Below, one piece after another: positions 53,392 through 61,768 of a stretch of DNA of 64,000 nt. Position 1 is the first letter of the stretch. Each line of letters starts with the position of its first letter. The notes beneath the pieces are model-generated. The model had not been told where the DNA came from. It ran no database searches and worked only from the letters and a program-made list of their open reading frames with translations. This DNA is from Amycolatopsis acididurans (GTDB taxonomy: Bacteria > Actinomycetota > Actinomycetes > Mycobacteriales > Pseudonocardiaceae): contig NZ_JAAXLS010000002.1 in NCBI RefSeq assembly GCF_012328925.1, positions 186,001 to 250,000 of the forward strand, given 5' to 3'. The translations under genes and the position numbers were made by a program.

Positions 53392-54564
53392 ATGATCAAC
53401 GACATGAAAAACGACGGCGGGCAGCGGGCGGAGACGGCGGGGCTGTGTGGGTTCCGGGGATGCCAGGCGCCATTGCCGCCGCCGGGGCCGCGTGGGGGGC
53501 GGCCGTTCGAGTTCTGCCCGGATCGGGAGTGGCCGGGCGGCCGGAGCTGTAAGCAGCTCGCGGCAGCCGATCAGGCGCTGCGAGACGCGATGGGGGAGTC
53601 GATCTCCACCGCCGAACTGCGCGCGACCGTGGACGAATTCCTCCGCGCGGCCGCCTCGTTGGGGCAGCCCCTCGACGCGGTGCGCGGAGCGCTCAAGACC
53701 GTGACGTCGCGCGTGGGCGACGAGGTCACCGACATCGCCGCACGCGCCGAAGAAGCCGAGGCGCGCGCCGCCGAGGCCGAGGGGCTCCGTCAGCGCGCCG
53801 AGGCCCGCGCCGAGGAGGCCGAGCACCAAGTCCGCGAGGCCCGCGAACACGCCGACGGCCAAATCCGCCAGGCGCATGAGGAGGCCGAACAGCAGATCCG
53901 CCAGGCAGCGGAGCAAGCAGAACACCAGATCGGCCTCGCCCGGGAGCAGGCCGAGCAGGACGTGCGGCAGGCCCGCGCCGAGGCCGCCGACCGGATACGC
54001 CAGGCCCACGACACCCGCGACCAGGAGATACGCCGCGCCCGCGAGGAAACCCTGGCCCGCGAGCTGGCGGAGGAACGGGCCGACCAGGCCGTGGCCGCGC
54101 AGAAGGAGGCCGAACTCGACCAGGCCCGCGCCGAAGCCGCCCGCGCCGCCGCCGAGGAACGAGCCGCGGACGCCGCGCAGGAAGCCCGCCACGAGCGACG
54201 CCGTGCGGACAGCCTGCAGGCCACGCTGTCCGAACGCGCCGAGCAGCTATCCGTCCGCACAGCCGAGCGCGACGCCGCCCGCGAAGCATTCGCCGCCGCC
54301 CGTACGCAAGCTGCCGAGGCCGAACAGCGTCTCGAAGCCCAGCTCGAGCGCGCCAAAGCCGATCACACCGCCCGCGTCCGCGACCTCGCCGACAAGCTCG
54401 CCCGATCCGAGCGGCGCGCCGAACAACGTGATCACCTGCGGCAGAAGCTCACCAACGTGCAGGCCATCGTCCTGGATCAGCGCGACGGCGACGATCTCCG
54501 GGCCGGGCTGCTGGCCGAACTGATGAGCCTGCCCGCGGCGACCGACGACGCGGGCTACCGGTAA
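53392..54564 (+). CDS. Cys4-motif coiled-coil protein divergent from the recombinase
   Basis: A 390-residue soluble protein. Residues 19-53 hold four cysteines, CGFRGC and FCPDREWPGGRSC, a likely zinc finger. A short helical domain (AELRATVDEFLRAAASLGQPLDAVRGAL) follows, and then about 240 residues of continuous heptad coiled coil rich in Ala, Glu, Gln and Arg (EAEARAAEAEGLRQRAEARAEEAE and similar). The C-terminal 40 residues are less charged. The layout recalls KfrA/SMC-like DNA-associated proteins, but no family is certain. ATG 53392 or 53404; neither has a good ribosome site, so the transcript could be leaderless. Shares its promoter gap with the recombinase. Confidence 0.72.
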   Translation: MINDMKNDGGQRAETAGLCGFRGCQAPLPPPGPRGGRPFEFCPDREWPGGRSCKQLAAADQALRDAMGESISTAELRATVDEFLRAAASLGQPLDAVRGALKTVTSRVGDEVTDIAARAEEAEARAAEAEGLRQRAEARAEEAEHQVREAREHADGQIRQAHEEAEQQIRQAAEQAEHQIGLAREQAEQDVRQARAEAADRIRQAHDTRDQEIRRAREETLARELAEERADQAVAAQKEAELDQARAEAARAAAEERAADAAQEARHERRRADSLQATLSERAEQLSVRTAERDAAREAFAAARTQAAEAEQRLEAQLERAKADHTARVRDLADKLARSERRAEQRDHLRQKLTNVQAIVLDQRDGDDLRAGLLAELMSLPAATDDAGYR

Positions 54565-54811
54565 GGACGCTGCCACCCCCGCGGACGGCACCCAGAGCAT
54601 CCACAGCCAGGCCCTCGCATTGGTGGCCGCGCAGCCCGGCGACCGCAGCCTAAGCTCCGGTCACGGTCCCGATTCAGCAGACCTTCCCCGGCCACGAGGC
54701 GCGGCGCTCTGGCGAAACTGCAGCTGCACCTGAGCGAGCATCACGGGGACGCCACTCCGGGCTCCGCGGTCCGGATTCAGACCTCCGCCGGGGCGCGCGG
54801 TCGACACCGGA
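54565..54811. other. Gap without a recognised gene
   Basis: No coding pattern or clear hairpin is seen between the coiled-coil gene and the LysR gene, which converge here. If the recombinase pair is a mobile unit its outer edge may lie in this stretch, but no matching repeat was found. Confidence 0.4.
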
Positions 54812-55696
54812 TCAGCTCGGGGCGGGGAACATCCGCCGCGCGCGGTCGATCAGCACCCGCGCGGCGGGAGAGACCGGGCCTTCGGCGCGCCACGCGAACG
54901 CCAACCCGCCCCGCAGCGCCGGCCGCGTGATCTCCAGCGGGTGCAGGTCCGCCCGCGAGCGCGCCACCGAATCGGGCAGGATCGCCACCCCGAGCCCACG
55001 CGCGGCCAGTTGCGCCAGCATCGTCGGATCACTGGCCTCGAACGCGATCCGCGGCTCGAACCCTGCCTCCGCGCATGCCGCGTCGAGATGCGAGCGGATT
55101 CCCGTGCCACGCGGAAGGCAGATCAGCGCCCGCTCCCGCAGCGTGGCGAGCGTGACCGCGTCCCGCCCGGCCAGGCGATCGTCCCTGCTCACAGCGGCCG
55201 TGATCAGCTGCGAGGTGACCACGTGCAACCGCAGACCGTCCGGCGCCGTGGCCGACAGCGCGATGATCGCCGCGTCCAGGCGCCCGTCCCGCAGGGCGTC
55301 CACGAGCCGCGCGGTGTCCGCCTCGATCAGGGTGATCTCGACCTCGGGATGGTCGGCGTGGAAATCGGCCAGCAGGCCGGGCAGATCGACGTTGTGCGAG
55401 GTCACCATGCCCACCGCGACGCGCCCGCGCACGAGTCCGGTCAGCTCGTCCACCGCGAGGCGCACGCCGTCGACGGCGGCCAGGGCGGCGCGGGCATAGG
55501 GGAGCACCGCCGCGCCGACCGCGGTCAGGCGCACCGACCGGCCCGAGCGGTCCAGCAGATCCTGCCCGACCTCCCGCTCCAGCCGCCGGATCTGCGCGCT
55601 GACCCCGGGCTGCGCCACGTGCAGCTTCTCGGCAGCCCTGGTGAAATTGCCTTCCCCGGCCACGGTCACGAAGTACTCGAGCTGCCGCAGTTCCAT
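54812..55696 (-). CDS. LysR family transcriptional regulator
   Basis: A 294-residue LTTR: MELRQLEYFVTVAGEGNFTRAAEKLHVAQPGVSAQIRRLEREVGQDLLDR is the wHTH domain. The effector domain holds VAVGMVTSHNVDLPGLLADFH, then LICLPRGTGIRSHLDAACAEAGFEPRIAFEASDPTMLAQLAARGLGVAILPDS, of the type common in actinobacterial regulators of divergent dehydrogenase or transporter genes. ATG 55696 is chosen over a TTG two codons earlier. Divergent from a SnoaL-like gene and an MFS exporter. Confidence 0.92.
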   Translation of the reverse strand: MELRQLEYFVTVAGEGNFTRAAEKLHVAQPGVSAQIRRLEREVGQDLLDRSGRSVRLTAVGAAVLPYARAALAAVDGVRLAVDELTGLVRGRVAVGMVTSHNVDLPGLLADFHADHPEVEITLIEADTARLVDALRDGRLDAAIIALSATAPDGLRLHVVTSQLITAAVSRDDRLAGRDAVTLATLRERALICLPRGTGIRSHLDAACAEAGFEPRIAFEASDPTMLAQLAARGLGVAILPDSVARSRADLHPLEITRPALRGGLAFAWRAEGPVSPAARVLIDRARRMFPAPS

Positions 55697-55705
55697 AACC
55701 AATCA

Positions 55706-55745
55706 TTCTAGCTGCGAGCAGAACCAGCTCTTGGACTTCTAGCTG
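55706..55745. promoter_or_regulatory. Repeated TTCTAGCTG sites in LysR/SnoaL divergent gap
   Basis: TTCTAGCTG occurs at 55706-55714 and again at 55737-55745, 31 bp apart (three helical turns). Between them AGCTG-N10-CAGCT forms an inverted pair. The 70-bp gap is A+T-enriched. These fit the multi-site recognition and activation binding of LysR regulators. Confidence 0.5.
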
Positions 55746-55766
55746 AACATGGCACAGGCTGGAGAC

Positions 55767-56114
55767 ATGACAAAGGCAACCGAACCCGAAGACCTGGCCC
55801 GACTGTTCGTGGAACTCGCCAACGCCGGCGATGCGAAAGGGCTTTCCGAACTGTACGAACCCGACGCGGTGCTGGCCTTCCCACCGGGATCGCAGACCGT
55901 CGGCCGTGCCGCGATCCTCGCCGTGTTCGAGCAGATGCTCGCGCAGGCGCCACGATTCCAGGTCGAGGAGCCGATGCCGACCATCCGCCATGGCGACCTC
56001 GCGCTCACCTCGACCGTCCCGTCCGACAACACCGGCGGCCGCGTCCAGGTCGCGCGGCGTCAACCCGACGGCACCTGGCTGCGCATCATCGACCGCCCCG
56101 AGATCCGGAGCTGA
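55767..56114 (+). CDS. SnoaL-like/DUF4440 nuclear-transport-factor-2 fold protein
   Basis: A 115-residue small alpha+beta barrel protein: EDLARLFVELANAGDAKGLSELYEPDAVLAFPPG, QTVGRAAILAVFEQMLAQAPRF, and RQPDGTWLRIIDRPEI. This is the NTF2-like cone fold of SnoaL/DUF4440 proteins, which act as small-molecule isomerases, cyclases or binding proteins. The start is the ATG at 55767 or that at 55749. It lies immediately before an MFS exporter gene on the same strand, under likely control of the divergent LysR protein. Substrate unknown. Confidence 0.85.
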   Translation: MTKATEPEDLARLFVELANAGDAKGLSELYEPDAVLAFPPGSQTVGRAAILAVFEQMLAQAPRFQVEEPMPTIRHGDLALTSTVPSDNTGGRVQVARRQPDGTWLRIIDRPEIRS

Positions 56115-56158
56115 GCACGGCTGCTAAGGTGGCGACGCCACGATCGAAGTATGGCGGC

Positions 56159-57439
56159 ATGTCTAGAAAACCGGGCAATCTCGTCCTCTTCCTCACCTGT
56201 GCCGGCCAGTTCATGGTCATCCTCGACGTCTCGGTCGTGAACGTCGCACTTCCGTCGATCCGGGCGAGTCTCGGCTTCAGCGCGCCGGGGCTGCAGTGGG
56301 TGGTCAACGCCTACGCCCTCGCGTTCGGCGGGTTCCTGCTGCTCGGCGGCCGCATCGCCGACCTCTACGGCCGCAAGCGGATCTTCCTGCTGGGGCTCGG
56401 GGTGTTCTCCGCCGCGAGCCTCGCCGGGGGACTGGCCGGCACCGCCGGACTGCTCATCGCGGCCCGCGCGGTGCAAGGACTGGGTGCGGCGGTGCTGGCC
56501 CCGGCGACCCTCACCATCGTCAGCACCACCTTTACCGATCCCGACGACCGTGCCCGGGCACTGAGCATCTGGACGGCCGTCGGCGCGGCGGGCGGGGCGG
56601 CGGGAGCACTTGTCGGCGGCGTGCTCACCCAGTACCTGTCGTGGCGCTCGATCCTGCTCGTCAACGTCCCGATCGGCGCGGTCGCGATCGCGCTCGCCGC
56701 ACCGGTGCTCACCGAGAGCCGCCCGATCGCGGAACGACGGCGGCTCGACGTGCCGGGCGCGGTCCTGGTCACCGTCGGCGGAACGGCACTGGTCTATGGG
56801 ATCGAGCATCCGTGGCCGTGGCTGGTGATCGGGCTCGCCCTGCTGGCCCTGTTCCTGGTCGTCGAAGCGCGGTCGCCGGCACCGCTGATGCCGCTGCGGT
56901 TGTTCCGGGTGCGCGGCATCTCCGCCGGAACGTTCGCGATGCTGCTGATGGGTGCCGCATTCATCACCATGTGGTACTTCCTGTCGCTGTACATGCAGAA
57001 CACGCTGCACTACAACGCGCTGGAAACCGGGGCTGGCTTCCTCCCGCACACGCTCGCGATCATCGTGGGCTCGCGGTCGGCACCGTGGCTGCGCCGCCGA
57101 CTCGGCACTCGCACGCTCGTCGTGGCGGGTGCGGTCATCGGTGCCGCGGGCTTCGTGTGGCAGGGACTCACCCCTCCCGGTGGCTACCTGGCCACCGTCT
57201 TCGGTCCGGCGATCCTGATGTGCGGCGGACTCGGGCTGCTCATGACTCCGGTTACCGCGACGGTCACGTCCTCAGCGGCCAGCGACGACGCCGGCCTGGC
57301 GTCGGGACTGCTCAACGCGGCGCGCCAGGTCGGTGGCGCCGTCGGGCTCGCCGCGCTGGCGGCCGCCGCCCCGCAGTCGGCTTTCCTTGCCAGCGCCGCG
57401 GTTCTGGGCGCGCTCGTCGTCGTGGCGTTCGCGCTGTGA
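56159..57439 (+). CDS. MFS transporter, DHA2-type drug exporter
   Basis: A 426-residue proton-driven exporter. FMVILDVSVVNVALPSI is motif D1 in helix 1, GRIADLYGRKRIFLLG is motif A, and SIWTAVGAAGGAAGALVGGVLTQ is motif C. About 12-14 helices are visible, slightly shorter than typical 14-helix EmrB/QacA proteins. ATG 56159 is preferred to an upstream GTG. It probably shares a transcript with the SnoaL-like gene (44-bp gap). It gives a useful in-window comparison for the broken MFS gene, which lacks exactly the D1-to-A segment seen here. Confidence 0.92.
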   Translation: MSRKPGNLVLFLTCAGQFMVILDVSVVNVALPSIRASLGFSAPGLQWVVNAYALAFGGFLLLGGRIADLYGRKRIFLLGLGVFSAASLAGGLAGTAGLLIAARAVQGLGAAVLAPATLTIVSTTFTDPDDRARALSIWTAVGAAGGAAGALVGGVLTQYLSWRSILLVNVPIGAVAIALAAPVLTESRPIAERRRLDVPGAVLVTVGGTALVYGIEHPWPWLVIGLALLALFLVVEARSPAPLMPLRLFRVRGISAGTFAMLLMGAAFITMWYFLSLYMQNTLHYNALETGAGFLPHTLAIIVGSRSAPWLRRRLGTRTLVVAGAVIGAAGFVWQGLTPPGGYLATVFGPAILMCGGLGLLMTPVTATVTSSAASDDAGLASGLLNAARQVGGAVGLAALAAAAPQSAFLASAAVLGALVVVAFAL

Positions 57440-57467
57440 GGCCGGCTTTTCCGTAGGCTGCCGCGAT

Positions 57468-58898
57468 ATGAGGCGAAAACTGCGCAAGGCCGACCATCGG
57501 ATCCTCCGCAAGGCCGCCACGCACGAATCGCCGCTGGTCACGCGGGTGCTGCCCGCCCTGGGGCACAGCGCGAACTACGCGGGACTGTGGTGGGGCATCG
57601 CGGGCCTGCTCGCCGCGTCGGGCGAACGCCGGGCGCGGCGCGCGGCGCTGCGGGGCATGATCGCAGTCGGCGTCGCCAGCTTCGGCGCCAACGTCGTCAG
57701 CAAGAAGGCGGTGCGCCGCCCGCGCCCGCCGGCGCACCTGATGCCGGTCGTGCCGCGTCATCGCCGCATGCCGGTCACGACGTCCTTCCCGTCCGGGCAC
57801 TCCGCCTCGGCGGCGGCCTTCGCGACGGGGGTGGGGCTCGAATGGCCCGCACTGGCGGCGCCGATCGGGCTGCTCGCCGCCGGGGTGGCCGCCTCACGTG
57901 TCGCGGCCGGCGTGCACTATCCCTCCGACGTGGTCGCCGGTGCCGCGCTCGGGCTGGGCGCCGGCGTGCTGACCACGTGGTGGTGGCCGACCACGTTGCC
58001 CGGGCCCGCCGCCGCAGGAGCCGCCGACGCCGTCGCCTCGCCTACCGGGGAGGGCGTGGTGATCGTGGTCAACTCGGGTGCCGGAAGCGCGGGGGAGGAC
58101 GTGCGGCAGGTGCTGGCCGAGCGGCTGCCCGACGCCGAGATCGTCCGCCCGCCCGACGAAACGGATCTCGCGAAGGTCCTGGCCGAAGCCGCGCGCCGGG
58201 CGCGGGTGCTCGGCGCGGCCGGGGGAGACGGCACGATCAACGTCGCGGCCAAGACCGCGATCGAGTACGGGCTGCCGTTGCTGGCGATTCCGGCGGGCAC
58301 GCTCAACCACTTCGCCCGGGACCTGGGAGTCGAAACCGCCGAAGAGGCCGTGGACGCGCTGCGGGCGGGGACCGCGGTCGCCGTGGACGTGGGCTGCGCG
58401 GGCGAGCAGGTGTTCGTGAACACGTGCAGCACCGGTCTGTACACCGACCTCGTGCGCTACCGGGAGAAGTGGGAGCGGCGGGTGGGGAAGTGGCCCGCCA
58501 TGGTCATCGGTCTCGTGCACCTGCTGCGGCGCGCGCAGCCGCAGCACCTCGTCATCGACGGCCGCCACCGTCGCGTGTGGATGGTGTTCGCGGGCAACGG
58601 CGGTTATCTGCCAACGGGTTTCGCCCCGGCGAACCGGCCCCGGCTGGACGACGGTCGGCTGGACGTGCGGATCATCGACGCCGAGCGGCCGTTCTGCCGC
58701 ACCCGGGTGGTGCTGGCGATGGTCACCGGGACACTGCGCTGGTGCAGCCCGTACGAGAACACGTTCGCCTCGACAGTGGAGATCAGTGCACCGGAAGGCG
58801 ACCTCCGGCTGACCGTGGACGGCGAGTTCGCGCGCGTGGCACCGGAGGTGACGGTGTGCAAACTGCCGCGCGCGCTGACGGTGTACCGGCCGGGCTGA
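57468..58898 (+). CDS. Bifunctional PAP2-type phosphatase / diacylglycerol kinase family protein
   Basis: A 476-residue fusion. The N-terminal half is a PAP2 membrane phosphatase: KKAVRRPRP (motif 1), TTSFPSGHSASAAAF (motif 2) and SRVAAGVHYPSDVVAGAALG (motif 3), with about four helices. The C-terminal half, from about residue 195, is a DAGK/LCB5 lipid kinase with GVVIVVNSGAGSAG, LGAAGGDGTINVAA and PLLAIPAGTLNHFARDLG. Such fusions are found in actinomycetes and probably process phosphatidic acid or phospho-prenol lipids at the membrane. ATG 57468. Remnant DNA follows its stop. Confidence 0.93.
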   Translation: MRRKLRKADHRILRKAATHESPLVTRVLPALGHSANYAGLWWGIAGLLAASGERRARRAALRGMIAVGVASFGANVVSKKAVRRPRPPAHLMPVVPRHRRMPVTTSFPSGHSASAAAFATGVGLEWPALAAPIGLLAAGVAASRVAAGVHYPSDVVAGAALGLGAGVLTTWWWPTTLPGPAAAGAADAVASPTGEGVVIVVNSGAGSAGEDVRQVLAERLPDAEIVRPPDETDLAKVLAEAARRARVLGAAGGDGTINVAAKTAIEYGLPLLAIPAGTLNHFARDLGVETAEEAVDALRAGTAVAVDVGCAGEQVFVNTCSTGLYTDLVRYREKWERRVGKWPAMVIGLVHLLRRAQPQHLVIDGRHRRVWMVFAGNGGYLPTGFAPANRPRLDDGRLDVRIIDAERPFCRTRVVLAMVTGTLRWCSPYENTFASTVEISAPEGDLRLTVDGEFARVAPEVTVCKLPRALTVYRPG

Positions 58899-58904
58899 CC
58901 GAGC

Positions 58905-59120
58905 GTCGTGCTCTACCCGACGACCGCATCACCTCGGCGATCTCGCAGGCTGCCGCATCGGGGATCGCAGTGGCGGCTTCCTCGAGGACGAGCAGCCGTG
59001 CCCCAGGGATCTCGCGCGCGATGGCCTCGCCGTTGCCGACCGGGAAGAACGGGTCCCGGCGGCCGCGGATGACGAGTGTCGGGGCCTTGATCTCGGGCAG
59101 CCGTTTCGTCCGCAACAACT
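58905..59120 (-). pseudogene. Alpha/beta-hydrolase, C-terminal remnant
   Basis: The minus-strand frame reads LRTKRLPEIKAPTLVIRGRRD, then PFFPVGNGEAIAREIPGARLLVLEE, the last strand/Asp loop and helix of an alpha/beta hydrolase. It then decays: where GMGH with the catalytic His is expected it reads EAATAIP. No start codon or N-terminal part exists; upstream the sequence changes abruptly near 59115 into the DUF262-like fragment on the other strand. This is a dead fragment left by recombination. Confidence 0.7.
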
Positions 59121-59812
59121 TGCGTGTGGAGAAGCTGACCAACCTTCCGTATCCCTCCGCACTGGTACCGCTCTGCGTCTTCTTCGCGCATAAGAACGGA
59201 AAAACCAGAAACGTAACGGATGCGCAGCGCAACGTTCTGATGAGGTGGCTGTGGCGCTCATTCTTTTCGCGTCGGTTCAGTGCAGGCGTCCTCCGAAATC
59301 TGAAACGGGACATCGAGGAAGCGCTTAAGCTGCGCGAAGGCAAACCCTCCGCGCTTGCGGACGTTTCTGTCAACCTGGAGGGCGACTTCTTCCTTGAGAA
59401 GAAATTCTCCGTGTCCGCTGTCGACACCAAGACTTTCGTGCTCCTGCTAGTGAACGCGGCGCCTTTGAGCTTTGTGTCAGGGGAGCAAGTCTCGCTGTCG
59501 GACGTGCTCTCGGCCTTCAACCGGTCCGAGTTCCACCATCTGATGCCGCAAGCATTCTTGGCGAAACGCGAGATCGACGGCGGGGCCGCGAGCGTCCTCG
59601 CAAATTTCGCCATGATCTCCGCCGGAGACAACAAGATCTTGGGCGGCGTGGCTCCGAGTATCTACCGGGCCAAGATGCCCGAGTCAGAGGTTGACCGCAT
59701 CCTCGAGCACGCGATATGCCCGTCCAGTCTGTTTCATGATGACTTCTCATCGTTCATCCGGAGCAGGGCCGAGCTGCTGGTGGCGTCCGCCAACAGGTTG
59801 ATGACGGATTGA
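59114..59812 (+). pseudogene. GmrSD-type (DUF262/DUF1524) protein, C-terminal remnant
   Basis: The frame holds about 230 codons without a native start (first usable GTG at 59126). Text such as LTNLPYPSALVPLCVFFAHKNGK is followed by FNRSEFHHLMPQAFLAKREI and ANFAMISAGDNKILGG, the His-His...Asn...Asn-Lys pattern of the DUF1524 HNH nuclease part of GmrSD-like proteins. The N-terminal DUF262 ParB-like NTPase is absent. Codon use is clearly less G+C-rich than around it, suggesting transfer. These families restrict modified phage DNA; this copy is probably dead, though an isolated HNH domain could in principle be made. Confidence 0.7.
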
Positions 59813-59823
59813 CGTTACTTAAC

Positions 59824-59837
59824 ATAATGTACATTAT
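59824..59837. repeat. Perfect A+T palindrome
   Basis: ATAATGTACATTAT is a perfect 14-bp palindrome with only two G/C bases, 11 bases after the DUF1524 stop in a genome with very high G+C. It lies in GTTACTTAACATAATG, also A+T-rich. It could be a remnant operator or element end from the imported segment, or the hairpin end of the transcript. Confidence 0.6.
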
Positions 59838-59913
59838 CGGCACTCGGGGGAGGCTGTCAGCAGGAGAGGGGCGGGCCTCGATCGCACGCGCGCGGCAGCC
59901 GGTGGTCATCCGA

Positions 59914-61215
59914 TCAGCGTGCGCCGGACACGTCGGATTCGGATGCGGCCAGCGCTGTGACGGACAACGACTCCCGGCTGTTCAGGCGCTCGACCTCTGA
60001 TCCGGTGACGAGCTTGTAGTCGTCGGCGATTGCTTCGAGCTCCTGGCGCGTCATGACGTCGAGAATGTCCTTGAATCCCTCGGGTGCGCGCGCCTCCACG
60101 AGGTCCTGACAGCGGTGCGGGCCCGCCTTCCGGTTCGACCGGACGACCGCGGCCGTTGCCGGCCGGCGTTGGCTGTCGTAGGCGGAGACACCGGCTTCAA
60201 TCGTCTGCCGCAGCGCGAGTTCGCGGGCGAGAACGCGCGCGTCGAGGATCGCTTGGGATGCGCCGTTGCCGCCGACCGGATGCATCGGATGGGCGGCATC
60301 GCCCAGCAGGGTCACGCGTCCGAAGTCCCAGGATGGAAGTGGGTCCTTGTCCACCATGGGATACTGGTAGATCGCCTCGGCATCACGAATGAGTCGGACG
60401 ACGTCCAGAAAGTCGAACGTGAAGTCAGCGAAGGTCTTGAGGACTTCTTCTCGCTGCGCGACATATGTCCAGTCCTGCGGCGGCATCTCCGATGCCGACA
60501 CCTTGCAGGTCGCGACCCAGTTGATCACTGACGAGCTTCGCTCATCCTGGGACCGAGAGATCGGATAGACCACAGTGCGCCGTTTGCTCGAACCGATGTT
60601 CACCATCGAGCGCCCGGAAAGAAACGGCCTCCCCTGGCTCACGCCTCTCCACATGATCACGCCGCTCCAGCGAAGAGGATCGCCCTCCGGGTAGAGCGCG
60701 TTTCGAACGCTGGAGTGAATACCGTCGCAGCCCACCAGAAGGTCGGACTCGGCGCGCGCGACGACTCGCTCGGCATCCCGCCCGACGAATTCGGCCCAGA
60801 CACCGCCGTCCTCCCGGTAGCCGAAACGGGAGAAATGGTGGTTCGTGTGGATTCGGTCCGGGCCAAGGCGCTTGAGTACAGCTCGGTGCAGAACGCCAAG
60901 CAGTTCGCCTCGATGAATCGAAAGCTGTGGCCAGCGATAACCGGCCGCGATCCCCAGTGGCTCGTGCCAAATCCGCTGCCCGAGCCTCGAATAGTAGGTG
61001 AAGTCCGCGGTCGCCACGCCGATCTGGGAGAGTTCGTCCTGAAGTCCGAGCTCCGTGAGTTCCCTGACCGCGTGGGGCAGGACGTTGATTCCCACACCCA
61101 GTTCGCGAACAACCGGCGCCGACTCGTAGATGTCGATGTCCTCGAGGCCGGCCGCGCACAGCGACAGGCCCAGGCTCAGGCCACCAATGCCGCCCCCGAC
61201 GATCACGACCTTCAT
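59914..61215 (-). CDS. FAD-dependent monooxygenase (PhzS/salicylate hydroxylase-like)
   Basis: A 433-residue flavoprotein. MKVVIVGGGIGGLSLGLSL is the FAD motif. ELGVGINVLPHAVRELTELGL, YRWPQLSIHRGELLGVL, SDLLVGCDGIHSSVRNALYPEG and SGVIMWRGVSQGRPFLSG match the block order of PhzS-type phenazine hydroxylases. LLGDAAHPMHPVGGNGASQAILD is the ribityl-binding motif. It should hydroxylate an aromatic acid or related ring using NAD(P)H and O2. ATG 61215. Codon usage is milder in G+C than neighbours. It stands alone next to the imported remnant, with no biosynthetic cluster beside it. Confidence 0.87.
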   Translation of the reverse strand: MKVVIVGGGIGGLSLGLSLCAAGLEDIDIYESAPVVRELGVGINVLPHAVRELTELGLQDELSQIGVATADFTYYSRLGQRIWHEPLGIAAGYRWPQLSIHRGELLGVLHRAVLKRLGPDRIHTNHHFSRFGYREDGGVWAEFVGRDAERVVARAESDLLVGCDGIHSSVRNALYPEGDPLRWSGVIMWRGVSQGRPFLSGRSMVNIGSSKRRTVVYPISRSQDERSSSVINWVATCKVSASEMPPQDWTYVAQREEVLKTFADFTFDFLDVVRLIRDAEAIYQYPMVDKDPLPSWDFGRVTLLGDAAHPMHPVGGNGASQAILDARVLARELALRQTIEAGVSAYDSQRRPATAAVVRSNRKAGPHRCQDLVEARAPEGFKDILDVMTRQELEAIADDYKLVTGSEVERLNSRESLSVTALAASESDVSGAR

Positions 61216-61318
61216 GGTGCGTCCCTTCGTGCGGCGAGCAGACACCTCGCATCGAGGTCGCCCCGATCAAGGAACGCGTTACTTCTCCCGCGCTGCTGTT
61301 CCCGAGCGTCGGGCGCGT

Positions 61319-61735
61319 TCAGCGGAGCCGTTCCAGGTCCTGCGCCGTGGCGGCCAGCTCCTGTGCCATCCTCCGCAACTCCGCCGTCTCCGCGCCGTCG
61401 TCGGCGGCTGTCACGACGTCCTCGGCGGCACAGCGAAGCTGGAACAACCTGTCCTGCAGCGCGGTGAGCTCGGCGTCGGACAGCACCACGGCGTCCTCGG
61501 GCAGGCCGCTGCGCTGCACGGCGGCACGGCGCTCGTAGGCACGCTGACGGCACGACTGCCCGCAGTACCGTCGCCTCCTCCCCTTGGCGACGGCCTGTTC
61601 AAGACGTCGCCCGCACCAGCCGCAGTGCTGCGGCGCGACGTTCCGCGGTATCCCCTCCAAAACGTCACGTGACGCTTTCAGTGTCTCGACCGCTTCGCTC
61701 ACGGGCACGACCCTAACCGGCAACCGCGCGCTCAT
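61319..61735 (-). CDS. Zinc-finger-like protein with helical tail, function unknown
   Basis: A 138-residue protein. HCGWCGRRLEQAVAKGRRRRYCGQSCRQRAYERR (residues about 38-70) has Cys-x2-Cys and Cys-x3-Cys pairs, a treble-clef-like finger seen in many small actinobacterial proteins. A long amphipathic helix follows (DAELTALQDRLFQLRCAAEDVV, ETAELRRMAQELAATAQDLERL). The basic finger suggests nucleic-acid binding (inference). ATG 61735; the frame upstream belongs to the divergent gene region. It is the head-to-head neighbour of the GDPD gene. Confidence 0.75.
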   Translation of the reverse strand: MSARLPVRVVPVSEAVETLKASRDVLEGIPRNVAPQHCGWCGRRLEQAVAKGRRRRYCGQSCRQRAYERRAAVQRSGLPEDAVVLSDAELTALQDRLFQLRCAAEDVVTAADDGAETAELRRMAQELAATAQDLERLR

Positions 61736-61768
61736 GACGTGGCCACGCCGATACCGCACACTGGTCGG

